Positions 28,333 through 37,936 of a stretch of DNA of 64,000 bases are shown one piece after another. The stretch lies in assembly GCF_002197845.1 (NCBI RefSeq), contig NZ_NIDE01000001.1, forward strand, positions 806,001 through 870,000, in the 5' to 3' direction. Within the stretch, counting starts at the first letter, position 1; each line of letters opens with the position of its first letter. The stretch is from Fimbriiglobus ruber (lineage in GTDB: Bacteria > Planctomycetota > Planctomycetia > Gemmatales > Gemmataceae). The notes below the pieces were generated by a model. It did no database searches and had not been told where the DNA came from. It saw nothing but the letters and a program-made list of their open reading frames with translations. The translations under genes and the position numbers were made by a program.

Positions 28333-29259
28333 GTGCAGGTCGTCGAATACCGCGGTTGGAAGAATAACCTGCTGCTCACGAACGGGGACGTCGAACTCGT
28401 CGCCACGCTAGACGTGGGACCGCGGGTCATCAGTTTCCGACTCCCCGGCGGCTTTAACGTGATGAAGAATTACGACGCCATGATGGGCGGCACCGGGGAA
28501 GCCGAATGGCAAATTCGCGGCGGCCACCGTTTCTGGCTCGCCCCCGAAGACCTCACCCGGACTTATTTCCCCGACAACCGTCCGGTGAAATACGAGGCCA
28601 TTGGCCCGCACGCGGTCAAGATCGTACCGCCGCCCGAAACCGAATACGGGGTGCAAAAAGAAATGCACCTGAAACTCGGCTCGACCGGAACAAAGGTGGA
28701 CGTGACCTTGAAGGTCACCAACATCGGCCAGGCCGCCACCGAACTCGCGCCGTGGGGGCCGACCGTCATGGCGCCCGGCGGCGTCGAGATCTTGCCGCTT
28801 CCGCCGAAAAGCCCCCACCCGGGCCACCCCAAGAAGGCCAAATCCCCGGCCGATTTCGCCCCGAACCAGGAACTCATTCTCTGGCCGTATTTCGATTTCA
28901 CCGACACGCGGTGGACCTTCGGCAGTCGCTTCGCGTTTCTGCGGCAGGACGTGAACAAGGGGCCGACGAAAATCGGTCTCGCACACCGCATGGGGTGGGT
29001 CGGCTACCTCAACTCGCACACGCTGTTTGTGAAGCGCTTCGACTACCGCGAAGGTGCCGTTTACCCGGACCTGGGCACCCGATACCAGACGTTCTCGAAC
29101 GAAGACATGCTGGAAATGGAAACCGTGGGCGAACTGGTCACGCTCCAACCGGGGCAGTCAGCCGAGTTGAATGAATCGTGGCAGCTTTACGGAAACGTCC
29201 CCGAAGTGCGCACCGAAGCCGACGTCGACAAATACATCCTGCCTCTGCTCGCCAAATAG
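28333..29259 (+). CDS. DUF4380-family protein (galactose-mutarotase-like fold)
   Basis: 308 aa. GGAGGG at 28323-28328 decides for GTG at 28333 over the TTG at 28321. The start reads QVVEYRGWKNNLLLTNGDVE, LVATLDVGPRVISFRLPGG. RGGHRFWLAPED is followed by the C-terminal beta-sandwich LVTLQPGQSAELNESWQLYG. The order matches DUF4380 proteins, which share the supersandwich fold of aldose mutarotases and bind carbohydrates. It lacks a signal peptide. It ends in a terminator at about 29322-29384. Confidence 0.85.
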   Translation: MQVVEYRGWKNNLLLTNGDVELVATLDVGPRVISFRLPGGFNVMKNYDAMMGGTGEAEWQIRGGHRFWLAPEDLTRTYFPDNRPVKYEAIGPHAVKIVPPPETEYGVQKEMHLKLGSTGTKVDVTLKVTNIGQAATELAPWGPTVMAPGGVEILPLPPKSPHPGHPKKAKSPADFAPNQELILWPYFDFTDTRWTFGSRFAFLRQDVNKGPTKIGLAHRMGWVGYLNSHTLFVKRFDYREGAVYPDLGTRYQTFSNEDMLEMETVGELVTLQPGQSAELNESWQLYGNVPEVRTEADVDKYILPLLAK

Positions 29260-29321
29260 GTGCTGAAGCACACAACTGGGACAAAGAAGTTTTGGCACGC
29301 AGAGTGCATTATTGTAATCGG

Positions 29322-29384
29322 GCGGGATGAACTGTTTTGGATCGAGTGGGCGACGATCCAAGGCTGTCATCCCGCTCTTTTTTG
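29322..29384 (+). terminator. Terminator after the DUF4380 gene
   Basis: Two-part stem: GCGGGATGA (29322-29330) with TCATCCCGC (29367-29375) and TTGGATCG (29337-29344) with CGATCCAA (29354-29361), followed by TCTTTTTTGTCTTT. Confidence 0.8.
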
Positions 29385-29630
29385 TCTTTGCGGCCATTTC
29401 TAGCAGTTTTGCGGCAAATCAAGGCTTATCTCACCAGCAATCCAGGTTAACCAAGCGGACATCACGAGGCTTACCTACGGCGATCAGCCACAACTTGGCT
29501 CAAAACGCGCTGTGATTTGATGAAAAATTCCTCCGAACGCTCAGTCCTGGCGGATTACACGCCAACAAGCCGCATGTCGACGCGAAATGGCGCTGGTAAC
29601 TTTCAAATTGCGAAAGCGTGACTATTCGGG
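29385..29630. other. AT-richer spacer, no gene recognised
   Basis: Separates the terminator from the repeat cluster at 29631-29970. No coding signal. Confidence 0.35.
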
Positions 29631-29685
29631 TTAGAGCATTTTCACTTCCAGTCTGGCGGCTGACCCATGATCGTTGGTTTTCAAG
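29631..29685 (+). repeat. Flanking repeat, copy 1
   Basis: About 55 bp, TTAGAGCATTTTCACTTCCA...GTCTGGCGGCTGACCCATGATCGTTGG in two parts. It recurs in the same orientation at 29876-29930 (about 85% identical). Its first 30 bp recur inverted at 29942-29970. Copies 1 and 2 bracket the large hairpin. Confidence 0.8.
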
Positions 29686-29713
29686 CGTTACGGCCGACCC
29701 CGCTTGCTATAGG

Positions 29714-29875
29714 TCTTTACGCCGGAGGCGTTACAGCGATTAGCCGGTGGTTGAGCGCAGCGACACCACCGGTTCACGGCGCCCCGACCGGAGTCGTGGG
29801 TTGTGGCCATCGCGAACCGGTGGTGTCGCTGCGCTCAACCACCGGCTAATCGCTGTAACGCCTCCGGCGTAAAGA
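29714..29875. repeat. Large inverted repeat, two perfect 62-bp arms
   Basis: Arms 29714-29775 and 29814-29875 are exact reverse complements (TCTTTACGCCGGAGGCGTTA...), with a 38-nt GC-rich loop. Non-coding. The arms have no mismatch, so the structure is recent or under selection. Internal palindromic blocks (GCCGGAGGC, GAGCGCAGCGAC) resemble REP/BIME units. Confidence 0.95.
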
Positions 29876-29970
29876 TTAGAACATTTTTACCTCCAATCTG
29901 GCGGCTGACTCGTGATCGTTGGCCTTTAAGATCAAGGTTGGGCCGCCAGACTGAGAGTAAAAGTGCTCTA
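29876..29970. repeat. Flanking repeat copy 2 with inverted third copy
   Basis: Copy 2 (29876-29930) and the inverted third copy (29942-29970, GCCGCCAGACTGAGAGTAAA...) form a ~95-bp mini-element with imperfect inverted ends starting TTAGA/TAGAG. This looks like a MITE next to, or interrupted by, the 62-bp-arm hairpin. Confidence 0.75.
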
Positions 29971-30057
29971 GTGCCGAAGGAAGAACGGGTGGCGGGCAAT
30001 GACGTGGGCCGTCTCAGTCAACGCTTCGCGGACCAGACCGGTACAGGCAGTCAACGA

Positions 30058-30516
30058 TTAAATTCGCCCCACAACCTCGGAGGACGATTGCGATACCCCG
30101 CGCAACAGGTCACGTAAATCGGGTTCATCGATACGGGAAATCGCCTCTTCGACCGTTACCCATTCGCGCTTCCGCGTAGCCCTCTCGGGCCATTCGGCCT
30201 TTTCCGCCGACACTCGCATGACGAAAACCGTGACGTGATAATTGAACCCATTTTTTTTGTAGTGATAGCTGCCGACGGGTCCGTCTCCCAGCGTCCCAAC
30301 TAACCCGGCTTCTTCCCACGACTCCACTAAAGCCGCCTCGGCGGCGGTCTGGCCGAGTTCGATCCCGCCTTTGGGGAAAACCCACCGACGCCCGTTTCGC
30401 GACGTGACCAGACAAACCAACCCGTCGCGGACCGGCACGGCGGCGGCTTGACGAACCGATTGAATCATGACGTGGGTCTCGACGGTGTCACGCTTCATGC
30501 ATAGTCCATTCATCAA
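30058..30516 (-). CDS. Nudix hydrolase, diphosphoinositol/Ap4A type, with altered Nudix box
   Basis: 152 aa; an in-frame ATG at 30498 (MKRDTVETHVMIQSVRQAAA) is an equally good start. The fold is clear: CLVTSRNGRRWVFPKGGIE, then GQTAAEAALVESWEEAGLVG, and VTVFVMRVSAEKAEWPE, KREWVTVEEA. In the consensus GX5EX7REUXEEXGU the first Glu is Gln and the Arg is Val. The EE-AG metal pair is kept. Family members cleave nucleoside diphosphates linked to another group. It is divergent from the CBS-PP2C gene with ~320 bp between. No operon partner. Confidence 0.85.
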   Translation of the reverse strand: MMNGLCMKRDTVETHVMIQSVRQAAAVPVRDGLVCLVTSRNGRRWVFPKGGIELGQTAAEAALVESWEEAGLVGTLGDGPVGSYHYKKNGFNYHVTVFVMRVSAEKAEWPERATRKREWVTVEEAISRIDEPDLRDLLRGVSQSSSEVVGRI

Positions 30517-30842
30517 AGCGTAACGGAATTGGTCAAGGGAGCCGCCCCCACTTCATCGGAACTACGCCCATTCTTCTTCACTTCACTCGCTATGCGGCGC
30601 GAAATTCGTGAGCTGCGTGCGACCACGGGCCAGAGGCCACCCCGCGAGCCCAGTGTTTTGTAACACGGCTTCCGATCGCATAAACAACTTTTCCGGGGCC
30701 GCCGTGTCATTCGGCTCGCAAACAAGGGCAAATCATTCGGACGACCACAAAAACCTTCTCGGTTCGGCCCGCGTCACTTGTCGTACCGCCCGGGCGAGGG
30801 TAGCCTCATTCACGTCGCATGCCCCGAAACGAGCGAGGACGA
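30517..30842. other. Divergent intergenic region, no gene recognised
   Basis: Upstream region shared by the Nudix gene and the CBS-PP2C gene. No coding sequence or repeat recognised. Confidence 0.4.
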
Positions 30843-32036
30843 ATGGCGCTCCCCGAACTCACTGTCCGCCAGGTGATGGACACAGACCCCGTCACCGTCG
30901 CACCCGACTGCACGGTCCAGGAAGTCCTCCGGCTCATGAACCAGCGGCGGATCGGGTCCGTACTCGTGATCCGGGACGAAGACCACCTGGCGGGCATCTT
31001 TACCGAACGCGATCTTCTCAGACGGGTTGCGGGAGCCGTCCCGGGGTGGCGAGAGTATCCGGTTTCGCAGTGGATGACGTCCGACCCCTACACGATCGGC
31101 CCGGATGTCGGCTGGGACGAGGCGGTCGGGAAGATGCACAAGCTGCGGGTCCGCCACATGCCGGTGATCGAGGACGGACGGGTGATCGGGATCATTTCCA
31201 CCAGGCTCCTTATGTCCCGCCGTACCGAGTATCTGAACCGAAAGGTTGAAGAGCGAACGGCCGAACTGAAACACGCGAACGACCAGCTCATCGCCCGGGA
31301 CGCTGAGCTTCTCTTCAACATCCGGGCCGCCGGACGTCTCCAGAACAAAGTCTTGCTGCCCGGCGCGCCGCCCGACTGGCCCGAATTGCGGTGGGCGGTC
31401 CACTTCGCCCCGCTCGATCACCTGGGCGGAGACTACTACGATTTTGCCGTCCCGGACGCCGACCACCTCGGGTTTCTGATCGCGGACGCGAGCGGGCACA
31501 GCATCCCGGCCGCCATGGTGGCGATCATGACCCGGTTCGCGTTCGCCCAGGCGTCGGCCGCGAGTATTCGCCCGGGAGCGGTCCTGACCGAAATGAATCG
31601 CCGGCTCCAGGAACTGACGGAGGAGCGCTTCGTAACCGCGTTCTACGGCGTTTACGACCGCCGGACCGGCGTATTTCGGTACGCGACCGCCGGACACCCG
31701 CACCCTCTACGATTCGAGGCCAAGAGCGGGGCGGTCAAGCCGCTCGTTGCCGACGGGTTCTTACTCGGGGTGATACCCGACGAAGTGTACGCCGAGCGGG
31801 AAGTGGTCTTGGAAGCTGGGGATAAGGTCTTCTTTTACACGGACGGCCTGCACGAGGCCCGCAACGAGATCGGCGAGATGTTCGGTACGGCCCGGTTAAT
31901 CGACTGCCTGACGAGTTGCGGGGGCGAACCGGCCAACGACGTCCTGCGCCACGTTCTGGCCTGCCAACAAGCCTTCTGCGGCTCGAACCCGTCAACGGAC
32001 GATGTGACGCTTGCCGTCATGGACATTGTGCCATGA
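30843..32036 (+). CDS. CBS-domain PP2C (SpoIIE/RsbU-type) phosphatase
   Basis: 397 aa from ATG at 30843, preceded by GAGCGAGGAC. Two CBS motifs span residues 5-135 (LTVRQVMDTDPVTVAPDCTV, VSQWMTSDPYTIGPDVGWDE, MPVIEDGRVIGIIST). A coiled coil runs at about 140-165 (YLNRKVEERTAELKHANDQL). The phosphatase domain, about 190-395, has FAPLDHLGGDYYDFAVPD (metal Asp), FLIADASGHSIPAAMV, FFYTDGLHEARN and the terminal STDDVTLAVM (metal Asp). It dephosphorylates Ser/Thr of a regulatory protein such as an anti-anti-sigma factor. CBS domains probably sense adenine nucleotides. No kinase or antagonist gene lies beside it. Confidence 0.9.
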   Translation: MALPELTVRQVMDTDPVTVAPDCTVQEVLRLMNQRRIGSVLVIRDEDHLAGIFTERDLLRRVAGAVPGWREYPVSQWMTSDPYTIGPDVGWDEAVGKMHKLRVRHMPVIEDGRVIGIISTRLLMSRRTEYLNRKVEERTAELKHANDQLIARDAELLFNIRAAGRLQNKVLLPGAPPDWPELRWAVHFAPLDHLGGDYYDFAVPDADHLGFLIADASGHSIPAAMVAIMTRFAFAQASAASIRPGAVLTEMNRRLQELTEERFVTAFYGVYDRRTGVFRYATAGHPHPLRFEAKSGAVKPLVADGFLLGVIPDEVYAEREVVLEAGDKVFFYTDGLHEARNEIGEMFGTARLIDCLTSCGGEPANDVLRHVLACQQAFCGSNPSTDDVTLAVMDIVP

Positions 32037-32069
32037 GTTCGCGAGGGAAGACGAGCGAGTGGTGCCGGT

Positions 32070-32966
32070 GTGTTTGATCGATCGCTATCGCGCGACGAAT
32101 GGCAGACGCGACGGGCGGCGTACCTCGCGCGGGTACGCACGTGGGCGGAGGATCGCCTGCGACGAACAAGTCGCCGCGAAAAACACCCGGTTTACGACTT
32201 CCTGTTCGAATATTACTCGTTCCGACCTGCTTACCTACTCCGCTGGTCTCCTGGATTCGGTATTCGCCTGGAGGAAGCAACGTCGGACGACCTCGACTGG
32301 CGGCAGGGCTTCACTCCCTGCGATGGCGGGCAGGTGTTGCCGGGCGCGACGTTTCCGCGGCACCGGATCGAATACCTCCGTTGGGCGACCGCGTATCTCG
32401 CTGCCACCGCCGCCCGCGAGCCCGCGTTCGGGTGTTTCGGACTGCACGAGTGGGCGATGGTTTACCAGGAAACGAACGTCCGGCACGGGCGTGTGCCGCT
32501 GCGCCTCAGCCGTGCCGAGACCGAAGCCGTAGTCGATTCCGCTGCCGTGAAATGCACCCACTTCGATGCGTTCCGCTTCTTCACCGCGGCAGCCGTACCG
32601 TTGAACCGCATCGCCTTAACCCGCGCGACGACCACCGCGCATGACCAGGCCGGGTGCGTCCACGTAAACATGGACCTATACAAATTCGCGTTCGTGGTCG
32701 CGCCGTACACGTCGAGCGAAATCCTCGCCGATGCGTTCGATCTGGCGCGGGCGGCCCGGGAACTCGACATGCGAGCCAGCCCCTACGACCTCACGGCCCT
32801 GGGCTTCGCGCCGATTCGCATCGAGACGCGAGATGGTCGGGAAGAATACATCGAGAAGCAGCGGGAGATCTACCAGCAGGGAACGCCGGTCCGCGAACGG
32901 GTACTGGCGGAATACCGCCGGTTGGCATCTGTAATTAGCGAGTCGAAGGGGACAAACGGAGCCTGA
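32070..32966 (+). CDS. Conserved protein annotated elsewhere as 3-methyladenine DNA glycosylase
   Basis: 298 aa, GTG at 32070, 33 bp after the PP2C stop. Conserved blocks: KHPVYDFLFEYYSFRPAYLL, FGCFGLHEWAMVYQ, KCTHFDAFRFFTAAAVPLNR, DQAGCVHVNMDLYKFAF, LDMRASPYDLTALGFAPIRI. I recognise this set from actinobacterial and planctomycetal proteins labelled 3-methyladenine DNA glycosylase. I do not see a helix-hairpin-helix or AAG motif that would prove it, so the activity is doubtful. The many invariant His, Asp and Glu residues point to an enzyme. Confidence 0.7.
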   Translation: MFDRSLSRDEWQTRRAAYLARVRTWAEDRLRRTSRREKHPVYDFLFEYYSFRPAYLLRWSPGFGIRLEEATSDDLDWRQGFTPCDGGQVLPGATFPRHRIEYLRWATAYLAATAAREPAFGCFGLHEWAMVYQETNVRHGRVPLRLSRAETEAVVDSAAVKCTHFDAFRFFTAAAVPLNRIALTRATTTAHDQAGCVHVNMDLYKFAFVVAPYTSSEILADAFDLARAARELDMRASPYDLTALGFAPIRIETRDGREEYIEKQREIYQQGTPVRERVLAEYRRLASVISESKGTNGA

Positions 32967-33080
32967 CAAGGGTCTGTTGAATACACGCCCGTCGTGCGGG
33001 TTAAAATAACTTCCGAGGCCGGCAACAGTCATCACAAACGACGCCCACACTCAGATTGCCGGGCAGGAAGGATTGTAGCA

Positions 33081-34364
33081 ATGTTAAAATCGCTGACACT
33101 CGACGGGATCGGTCCCGTTCGCAAACTTTCGGCCGACTTCGGCAGCAGACTCAATGTTCTTACCGGCGATAACGGGTTAGGTAAATCGTTCCTGCTCGAT
33201 GTGTGTTTCTGGGCGTTGACCGGGACTTGGCCCGGGGGTCGGGTTGCCTTGCCCGATCCGAATGGCCCAGGCAAAAAAGGGACGCCCGTCATTGTTTACC
33301 AGTCCGTGACCGGAAACGGTCAACCGAGGACAAAAAATTCCACATTCGATTTTCATTCCCAAACTTGGACCAAGCCGAGGAATCGCTCTGTCTCGCCCGG
33401 CTTGGTCATCTACGCCGCCGTGGACGGCAGTTTCGCCGTTTGGGATCCCGCACGCAACTATTTGCGTGACCCTATGAGTGGGATCAAGAAAGGCGACGAG
33501 CAGCCCAAAGCTTTTCAGTTCACGCCCCAAACGCTCGCCGAAGGGTTGCCCGACGGTTCTTGCGAAGGACTCGAACGTGACTGGGTTAATTGGTATCTCG
33601 AACAGTCAATTAATCCGAAATCGAGCCCGTTTAATATTCTAGAAAGTGTCGTATCATTGCTCTCTCACCCAACGGAGCCGATGGTTTGTGGCGAGCCGAA
33701 ACAGGTCTTCGTAGATCAGATGCGTAAATCTCCGGTTCTGACCATGCCTTACGGTGACGTGCCGTATCCACAGTGGTCGGCCGGCGTTCGCCGGGTTATC
33801 GGATTCGCCTATCTGCTCGTTTGGACGTGGTTCGCCCACGTTCGGGCCGCTCAATTACGCAACGAAACGCCGACTAAACAGCTCGTCCTGATCGTCGACG
33901 AACTCGAAGCGCACCTTCACCCAAAATGGCAAAGAACGATTCTTCCGGCCTTGCTACAGGTGGTTAGCAAACTGGAAGCGGAACTTGAACTACAAGTCTT
34001 CGCGGCCACGCACTCCCCACTCATTCTGGCCTCACTTGAACCCCACTTCGACAGGGAACGGGACAAATTGTTCTGGTTCGACCTGGACGAAACGTCGGTG
34101 CATTTCCGTAATTACCCGTGGACAAACTACGGAGATGTCGTCGGTTGGTTGACATCAGATATTTTCGGTTTGCAACAAGCCCGATCGAACGAAGCGGAAT
34201 CCGCCATCGGGGCAGCCAAGGCGTTCCTTAGGGGCGAGCACGTAGCTCTGCCGGCCGGTTTAAAGACAAAACAGCAGATCGACAATAGGTTGCGACAACT
34301 GCTCGGAGGGCAAGACCCGTTTCTCGTTCGCTGGCATATTTCCACGGGATCGAACGGGCAATGA
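33081..34364 (+). CDS. AAA/OLD-like ATPase of a Septu-like pair
   Basis: 427 aa from ATG at 33081, after AGGAAGG. Walker A is LTGDNGLGKSFLLDV (about 24-38), preceded by LKSLTLDGIGPVRKLSADFG, the usual ABC/RecF-type start. Walker B is LVLIVDELEAHLHPKWQR (about 270), and the switch His lies in VFAATHSPLIL. There is no long coiled coil, so it belongs to the short AAA_21/PtuA-like class rather than SMC. The stop overlaps the next start by 4 nt (ATGA). Together the genes resemble Septu (PtuA ATPase, PtuB HNH nuclease). Antiphage function is inferred from architecture. Confidence 0.85.
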   Translation: MLKSLTLDGIGPVRKLSADFGSRLNVLTGDNGLGKSFLLDVCFWALTGTWPGGRVALPDPNGPGKKGTPVIVYQSVTGNGQPRTKNSTFDFHSQTWTKPRNRSVSPGLVIYAAVDGSFAVWDPARNYLRDPMSGIKKGDEQPKAFQFTPQTLAEGLPDGSCEGLERDWVNWYLEQSINPKSSPFNILESVVSLLSHPTEPMVCGEPKQVFVDQMRKSPVLTMPYGDVPYPQWSAGVRRVIGFAYLLVWTWFAHVRAAQLRNETPTKQLVLIVDELEAHLHPKWQRTILPALLQVVSKLEAELELQVFAATHSPLILASLEPHFDRERDKLFWFDLDETSVHFRNYPWTNYGDVVGWLTSDIFGLQQARSNEAESAIGAAKAFLRGEHVALPAGLKTKQQIDNRLRQLLGGQDPFLVRWHISTGSNGQ

Positions 34365-35086
34365 TTCGTATCGAACAAAGTGATCCACCCGATCGTTTTG
34401 AAGAGGAATGTCGCCGGCCGGGCGCGGCTTGGCTTACCGCGAATCTCGACGGAGACCCTCCGAGTCGATTCTGGCGGCCCTTCGTGATGGATCTCTGCCG
34501 TTGCTTTGAAAATCGCTGCGGATACTCGGCGATGTGGGATTTGAACGGGACGGTCGATCACTACCTGAGCCGTGAGAACCATCGCCAGTTGGCGTTTGAA
34601 TGGTCCAATTTTCGATATGTTTCTGGATGGCTCAACAGCAGCAAACAAGCGATAGACCAGCAAGTACTCGACCCGTTTCAAGTCCGAGACGAGTGGTTTG
34701 AGATCCTATTACCGTCACTCGTCATGCGGTTGACGCCGTGCGTGCCCCCGTCAATCCGACCAGCGGCCGAGTTTACTTTGCGGAGGTTGCACTTGGCAGA
34801 CGGGGATCGCATCTATGAACAGAGGCGTATTTATTACGACTACTTTCGGACCGAGAACAAACCTGTCGAGTGGCTGGAACCATTCGCGCCCATTCTCGCG
34901 ACTGCCGTACGTCGAGAACGTGTCCGCGGCCACTTGGCTGCGAATAGCTCCGCATCCATTGACGAAATTCGTGAGTTGTGTGAAACGGACCGAGACCGCG
35001 CCCGACACCTCGTTCGTTTTTGGGTAGCCGCCGGTCATTTGCGCGCGGTCGGGAGAGGACGTGGAGTTCGTTACCGCCTTAATTGA
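34361..35086 (+). CDS. HNH-like protein with C-terminal winged helix (PtuB-like)
   Basis: 241 aa, overlapping the ATPase gene by ATGA. Residues about 45-105 resemble an HNH region. NGTVDHYLSRENHRQLAFEW carries the Asp-His, followed by SNFRYVSGWLNSSKQ, where WSN and NSSK take the place of WdN and CN..K. The zinc-binding Cys pairs of typical HNH proteins are missing. Residues about 185-241 form a winged helix (SASIDEIRELCETDRDRARH, GHLRAVGRGRGVRYRL), which is not usual in PtuB. It probably acts as the effector nuclease, with DNA binding through the C-terminus. Confidence 0.68.
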   Translation: MIRIEQSDPPDRFEEECRRPGAAWLTANLDGDPPSRFWRPFVMDLCRCFENRCGYSAMWDLNGTVDHYLSRENHRQLAFEWSNFRYVSGWLNSSKQAIDQQVLDPFQVRDEWFEILLPSLVMRLTPCVPPSIRPAAEFTLRRLHLADGDRIYEQRRIYYDYFRTENKPVEWLEPFAPILATAVRRERVRGHLAANSSASIDEIRELCETDRDRARHLVRFWVAAGHLRAVGRGRGVRYRLN

Positions 35087-35203
35087 GAAACGAGTGATGA
35101 AATGACCATCGTAGCCGGGTACTGATTTCGATTTTTAGCTTCGATAATTGAAGGCGGAACTTGTCCGGAGTAACGACCGCACGGGAGGATCGAAGCACCG
35201 GTG

Positions 35204-36499
35204 TCACACTTCCACCGCAACGAGACAAATTTGGTTCGCCACACTAACCCGCCGGACAAACGCGATTTGCTTGCCATCCGGGGAAAATACACACGCTTGC
35301 GACCGCGGCGCGGGCGCGGTACTGTCTTTTGGAGTAAGCCGAGTCATTCGCCCCTCTGTCGCATCAGCTATGCACACACTGCCGTCTATGACGAAAGCGA
35401 CGTGCTGCCCGTCGGGGTGCCAGGTGAACGCGGACGCGACTCCGAATGTGTTGCGCGTCACTTGAATCGGCTGGCCGCCGTTTGGAGAGATGGTCCAGAA
35501 TTGCACGATCCCGGCGTCGTCCTTCTTGAGAAAGCCGATTCGCGCACCGTCCGGCGACGAGCGGAGCCAGTGGCGCGGGCCTTGAATTCCCGGGAAGGCG
35601 TGTGACTCGGTGAACGTGAGCCGCCGCTGGGTTGTACCCGCGGGCGGCGCGGGTCGTCGCGTTGCGGTGCCTTCGAGCGGCCCATCACCACGGCACGTTA
35701 GATCGGCGGGCAAGTCGGCGATGAAGACTTCCGAAAGCGTTTCGCCCGAAGCCGCTCGGACATGACCCTGAAACGCCAACGCGCGGTGCTGGCGGACGCC
35801 GTTTGCACGAACGAACCCATCCAGCCCGACCCACGCCTCTTCAAACGCCCTGGAAATTTCATCAGCCCCCGCACGAGGCCGCGCGGTCGTCCTAGTCACG
35901 AGGACTGAGAAGGCGGTCCCGTCGTGGTTCCGCGGATGCGATCGCGGCACATCTACAGGACGCCCGAGGGCAGCCATACCGACGTTTCGTTGATTCACAT
36001 CGCAGTCGTCCGTCTCTTCGGTGAAGAGAGAGAGTACCTGGTCTTCGTAAGTAAAGCTGACGAGCGCGCCGTCCGGGCTCCAAACATGGACGTGCGACCC
36101 GCCACGGAGCGCGCCAGCGGTAAACGGCGGGCTCATGTCCCGGGCGTCGAGAGGGACGGCGACCCCTGGCTGACGTACGTCCACGATCACGCCCTGTCGC
36201 CGGGAAGGACCGTACTGCCAGTCGGGAGTGGGGTTTTCGGGGCCGAGGATGAAGCAGACTTTCGGCTCGGTCGGGTGCCAGGTCACGACGCCGCACGACG
36301 CGCCATTGCGGGCCTCGTATAGCACGCGAACTTCTCGCGTATGGACGTTCACCATTTCAATCCGCGGGCCGTCGAACACGTCGCCCGCGGGATCGGATCG
36401 CGTGTCGTAAGCGATCCACGCGCCGTCCGGCGACCAGACGCCGTAGTTGGTCAGGATTCGGCCGCTAGGGCCGGAAGTGAGTTGTTGCTCGAAGGGCAT
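35204..36499 (-). CDS. DUF3748 / YidR-like beta-propeller protein
   Basis: 431 aa. The N-terminal blocks match DUF3748: [69 protein letters not shown]. Later TolB/WD40-like blades read [51 protein letters not shown]. There is no signal peptide, so it is probably cytoplasmic. E. coli YidR, of the same family, has no known function. Start at 36499 (MPFEQQLT) has no alternative nearby. It is convergent with the Septu-like pair. Confidence 0.88.
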   Translation of the reverse strand: MPFEQQLTSGPSGRILTNYGVWSPDGAWIAYDTRSDPAGDVFDGPRIEMVNVHTREVRVLYEARNGASCGVVTWHPTEPKVCFILGPENPTPDWQYGPSRRQGVIVDVRQPGVAVPLDARDMSPPFTAGALRGGSHVHVWSPDGALVSFTYEDQVLSLFTEETDDCDVNQRNVGMAALGRPVDVPRSHPRNHDGTAFSVLVTRTTARPRAGADEISRAFEEAWVGLDGFVRANGVRQHRALAFQGHVRAASGETLSEVFIADLPADLTCRGDGPLEGTATRRPAPPAGTTQRRLTFTESHAFPGIQGPRHWLRSSPDGARIGFLKKDDAGIVQFWTISPNGGQPIQVTRNTFGVASAFTWHPDGQHVAFVIDGSVCIADATEGRMTRLTPKDSTAPAPRSQACVFSPDGKQIAFVRRVSVANQICLVAVEV

Positions 36500-36600
36500 G
36501 GTTTAAAATAGGAGGCGCGAGAGAAGTCACCGGTTGCCGTTTTATCGTTAACCGGCTTCACTGTGCATTCGAGTTTCCCAAGACCGTCGAGAGCTTCGGC

Positions 36601-37416
36601 ATGAGCAGCTTGCGCCACGCCACCGGTTTGGACGTCCGCCGTGCGTGCCAGCGTGGTGAGTTAACGGGTCCGACCCCCGGCCTCGCCCTCGGCTTCGTTC
36701 AGGCGAACCTAGTTCTGCTCCCGAAAGATTGGGCGTTCGATTTCCTGCTCTTTTGCCAGCGCAACCCCAAGCCGTGCCCTCTGCTCGACGTGACGGAAGC
36801 CGGCAACCCGGAGCCCGCTTTGGCCGCGCCGGGCGCTGACTTGCGTACTGATCTCCCGGCTTACCGCGTCTGGCGGGATGGTGAACTGGTTGATGAGCCG
36901 ACCGACCTTCGTGGAGTCTGGCGTGACGACTTGGTCGGGTTCCTCATCGGCTGTTCGTTCACTTTTGAAAGTGCCTTGATCGAAGACGGCATTCCGGTCC
37001 GTCACATCGAACAGGGTGTCAACGTGCCGATGTATCGCACGTCCATCGACTGTGTCCCGGCCGGCCGGTTCCGCGGGCCGATGGTCGTTTCGATGCGTCC
37101 ACTCACCCCGCCCGACACGCTCCGCGCGACGCAAATCTGCGCGAAATATCCGCGCGTACACGGGGCGCCGGTCCACTTCGGAAGCCCCGAAGCGATCGGC
37201 ATTACGAACATCCAAAAGCCCGATTATGGCGACCCCGTTGAGATTCGCGCCGGCGAAGCGCCCGTCTTCTGGGCGTGTGGTGTCACACCTCAAGCAGTAC
37301 TGGCCCGCGCGAAGCCGCCGTTCGCGATTACGCACAAGCCGGGGCACATGTTCGTCACCGACTGGCACGACCGGGACCTCGAAGGCGACAACTCGCCTCG
37401 AATTGCCAGAAGTTGA
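36601..37416 (+). CDS. DUF1445 / YcsI-family putative hydro-lyase
   Basis: 271 aa, the normal family length. Blocks: [108 protein letters not shown] and the C-terminal [17 protein letters not shown]. The family includes D-glutamate cyclase in eukaryotes and bacterial putative hydro-lyases. The conserved Cys residues in CSFTFE and CGVTPQ are probably catalytic. It is divergent from the YidR-like gene across 100 bp. Confidence 0.9.
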   Translation: MSSLRHATGLDVRRACQRGELTGPTPGLALGFVQANLVLLPKDWAFDFLLFCQRNPKPCPLLDVTEAGNPEPALAAPGADLRTDLPAYRVWRDGELVDEPTDLRGVWRDDLVGFLIGCSFTFESALIEDGIPVRHIEQGVNVPMYRTSIDCVPAGRFRGPMVVSMRPLTPPDTLRATQICAKYPRVHGAPVHFGSPEAIGITNIQKPDYGDPVEIRAGEAPVFWACGVTPQAVLARAKPPFAITHKPGHMFVTDWHDRDLEGDNSPRIARS

Positions 37417-37936
37417 TCGGAAAAACCCACCGTGATCAAGCTCCGATCATACGCCGCCGGGGCGTGGATGCCGGATCGCCCCGTTCGTTAACATTTTTTT
37501 CGTGCCAAGTTTCATAGTGACTTCGGAACCGGTTTCGCGCAAGATTGGGTGACTCACGAGGCTTTCGGGGTAGCACCCGGCCATAACCTGTTTTCTGGCA
37601 TGCCCCCTGAGTATCCCAGCCGCGCGACCCAACGAGCCGAAAATATTTCATTTTCGCGTCCGATCCATTAGGGACGCCTCGTACTACTTGCACACGAGGG
37701 CCTGAACTGATCGCAGTTTTTGGTACACAGCCGCCTTGCGGGATACGATTTCACGTTTGGCGCCGACCAGAACCCGCGGTCCGTAAACATTCCGGGTGGG
37801 ATACTCACAAGAGGTCATGACGGTTAATACGGAAAAAATGGTCGGCACCCGATGACCTCGTGATTTGATATTGTTAACCAGTACACACTCCCCATTACCT
37901 TTTCCGGCCCGAATCTTCTCCCGCGAGGACGTTCCC
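37417..37936. other. 520-bp intergenic region, no gene recognised
   Basis: No coding signal, repeat or hairpin stands out. It presumably contains the promoter of the Gfo/Idh/MocA gene. Confidence 0.4.
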
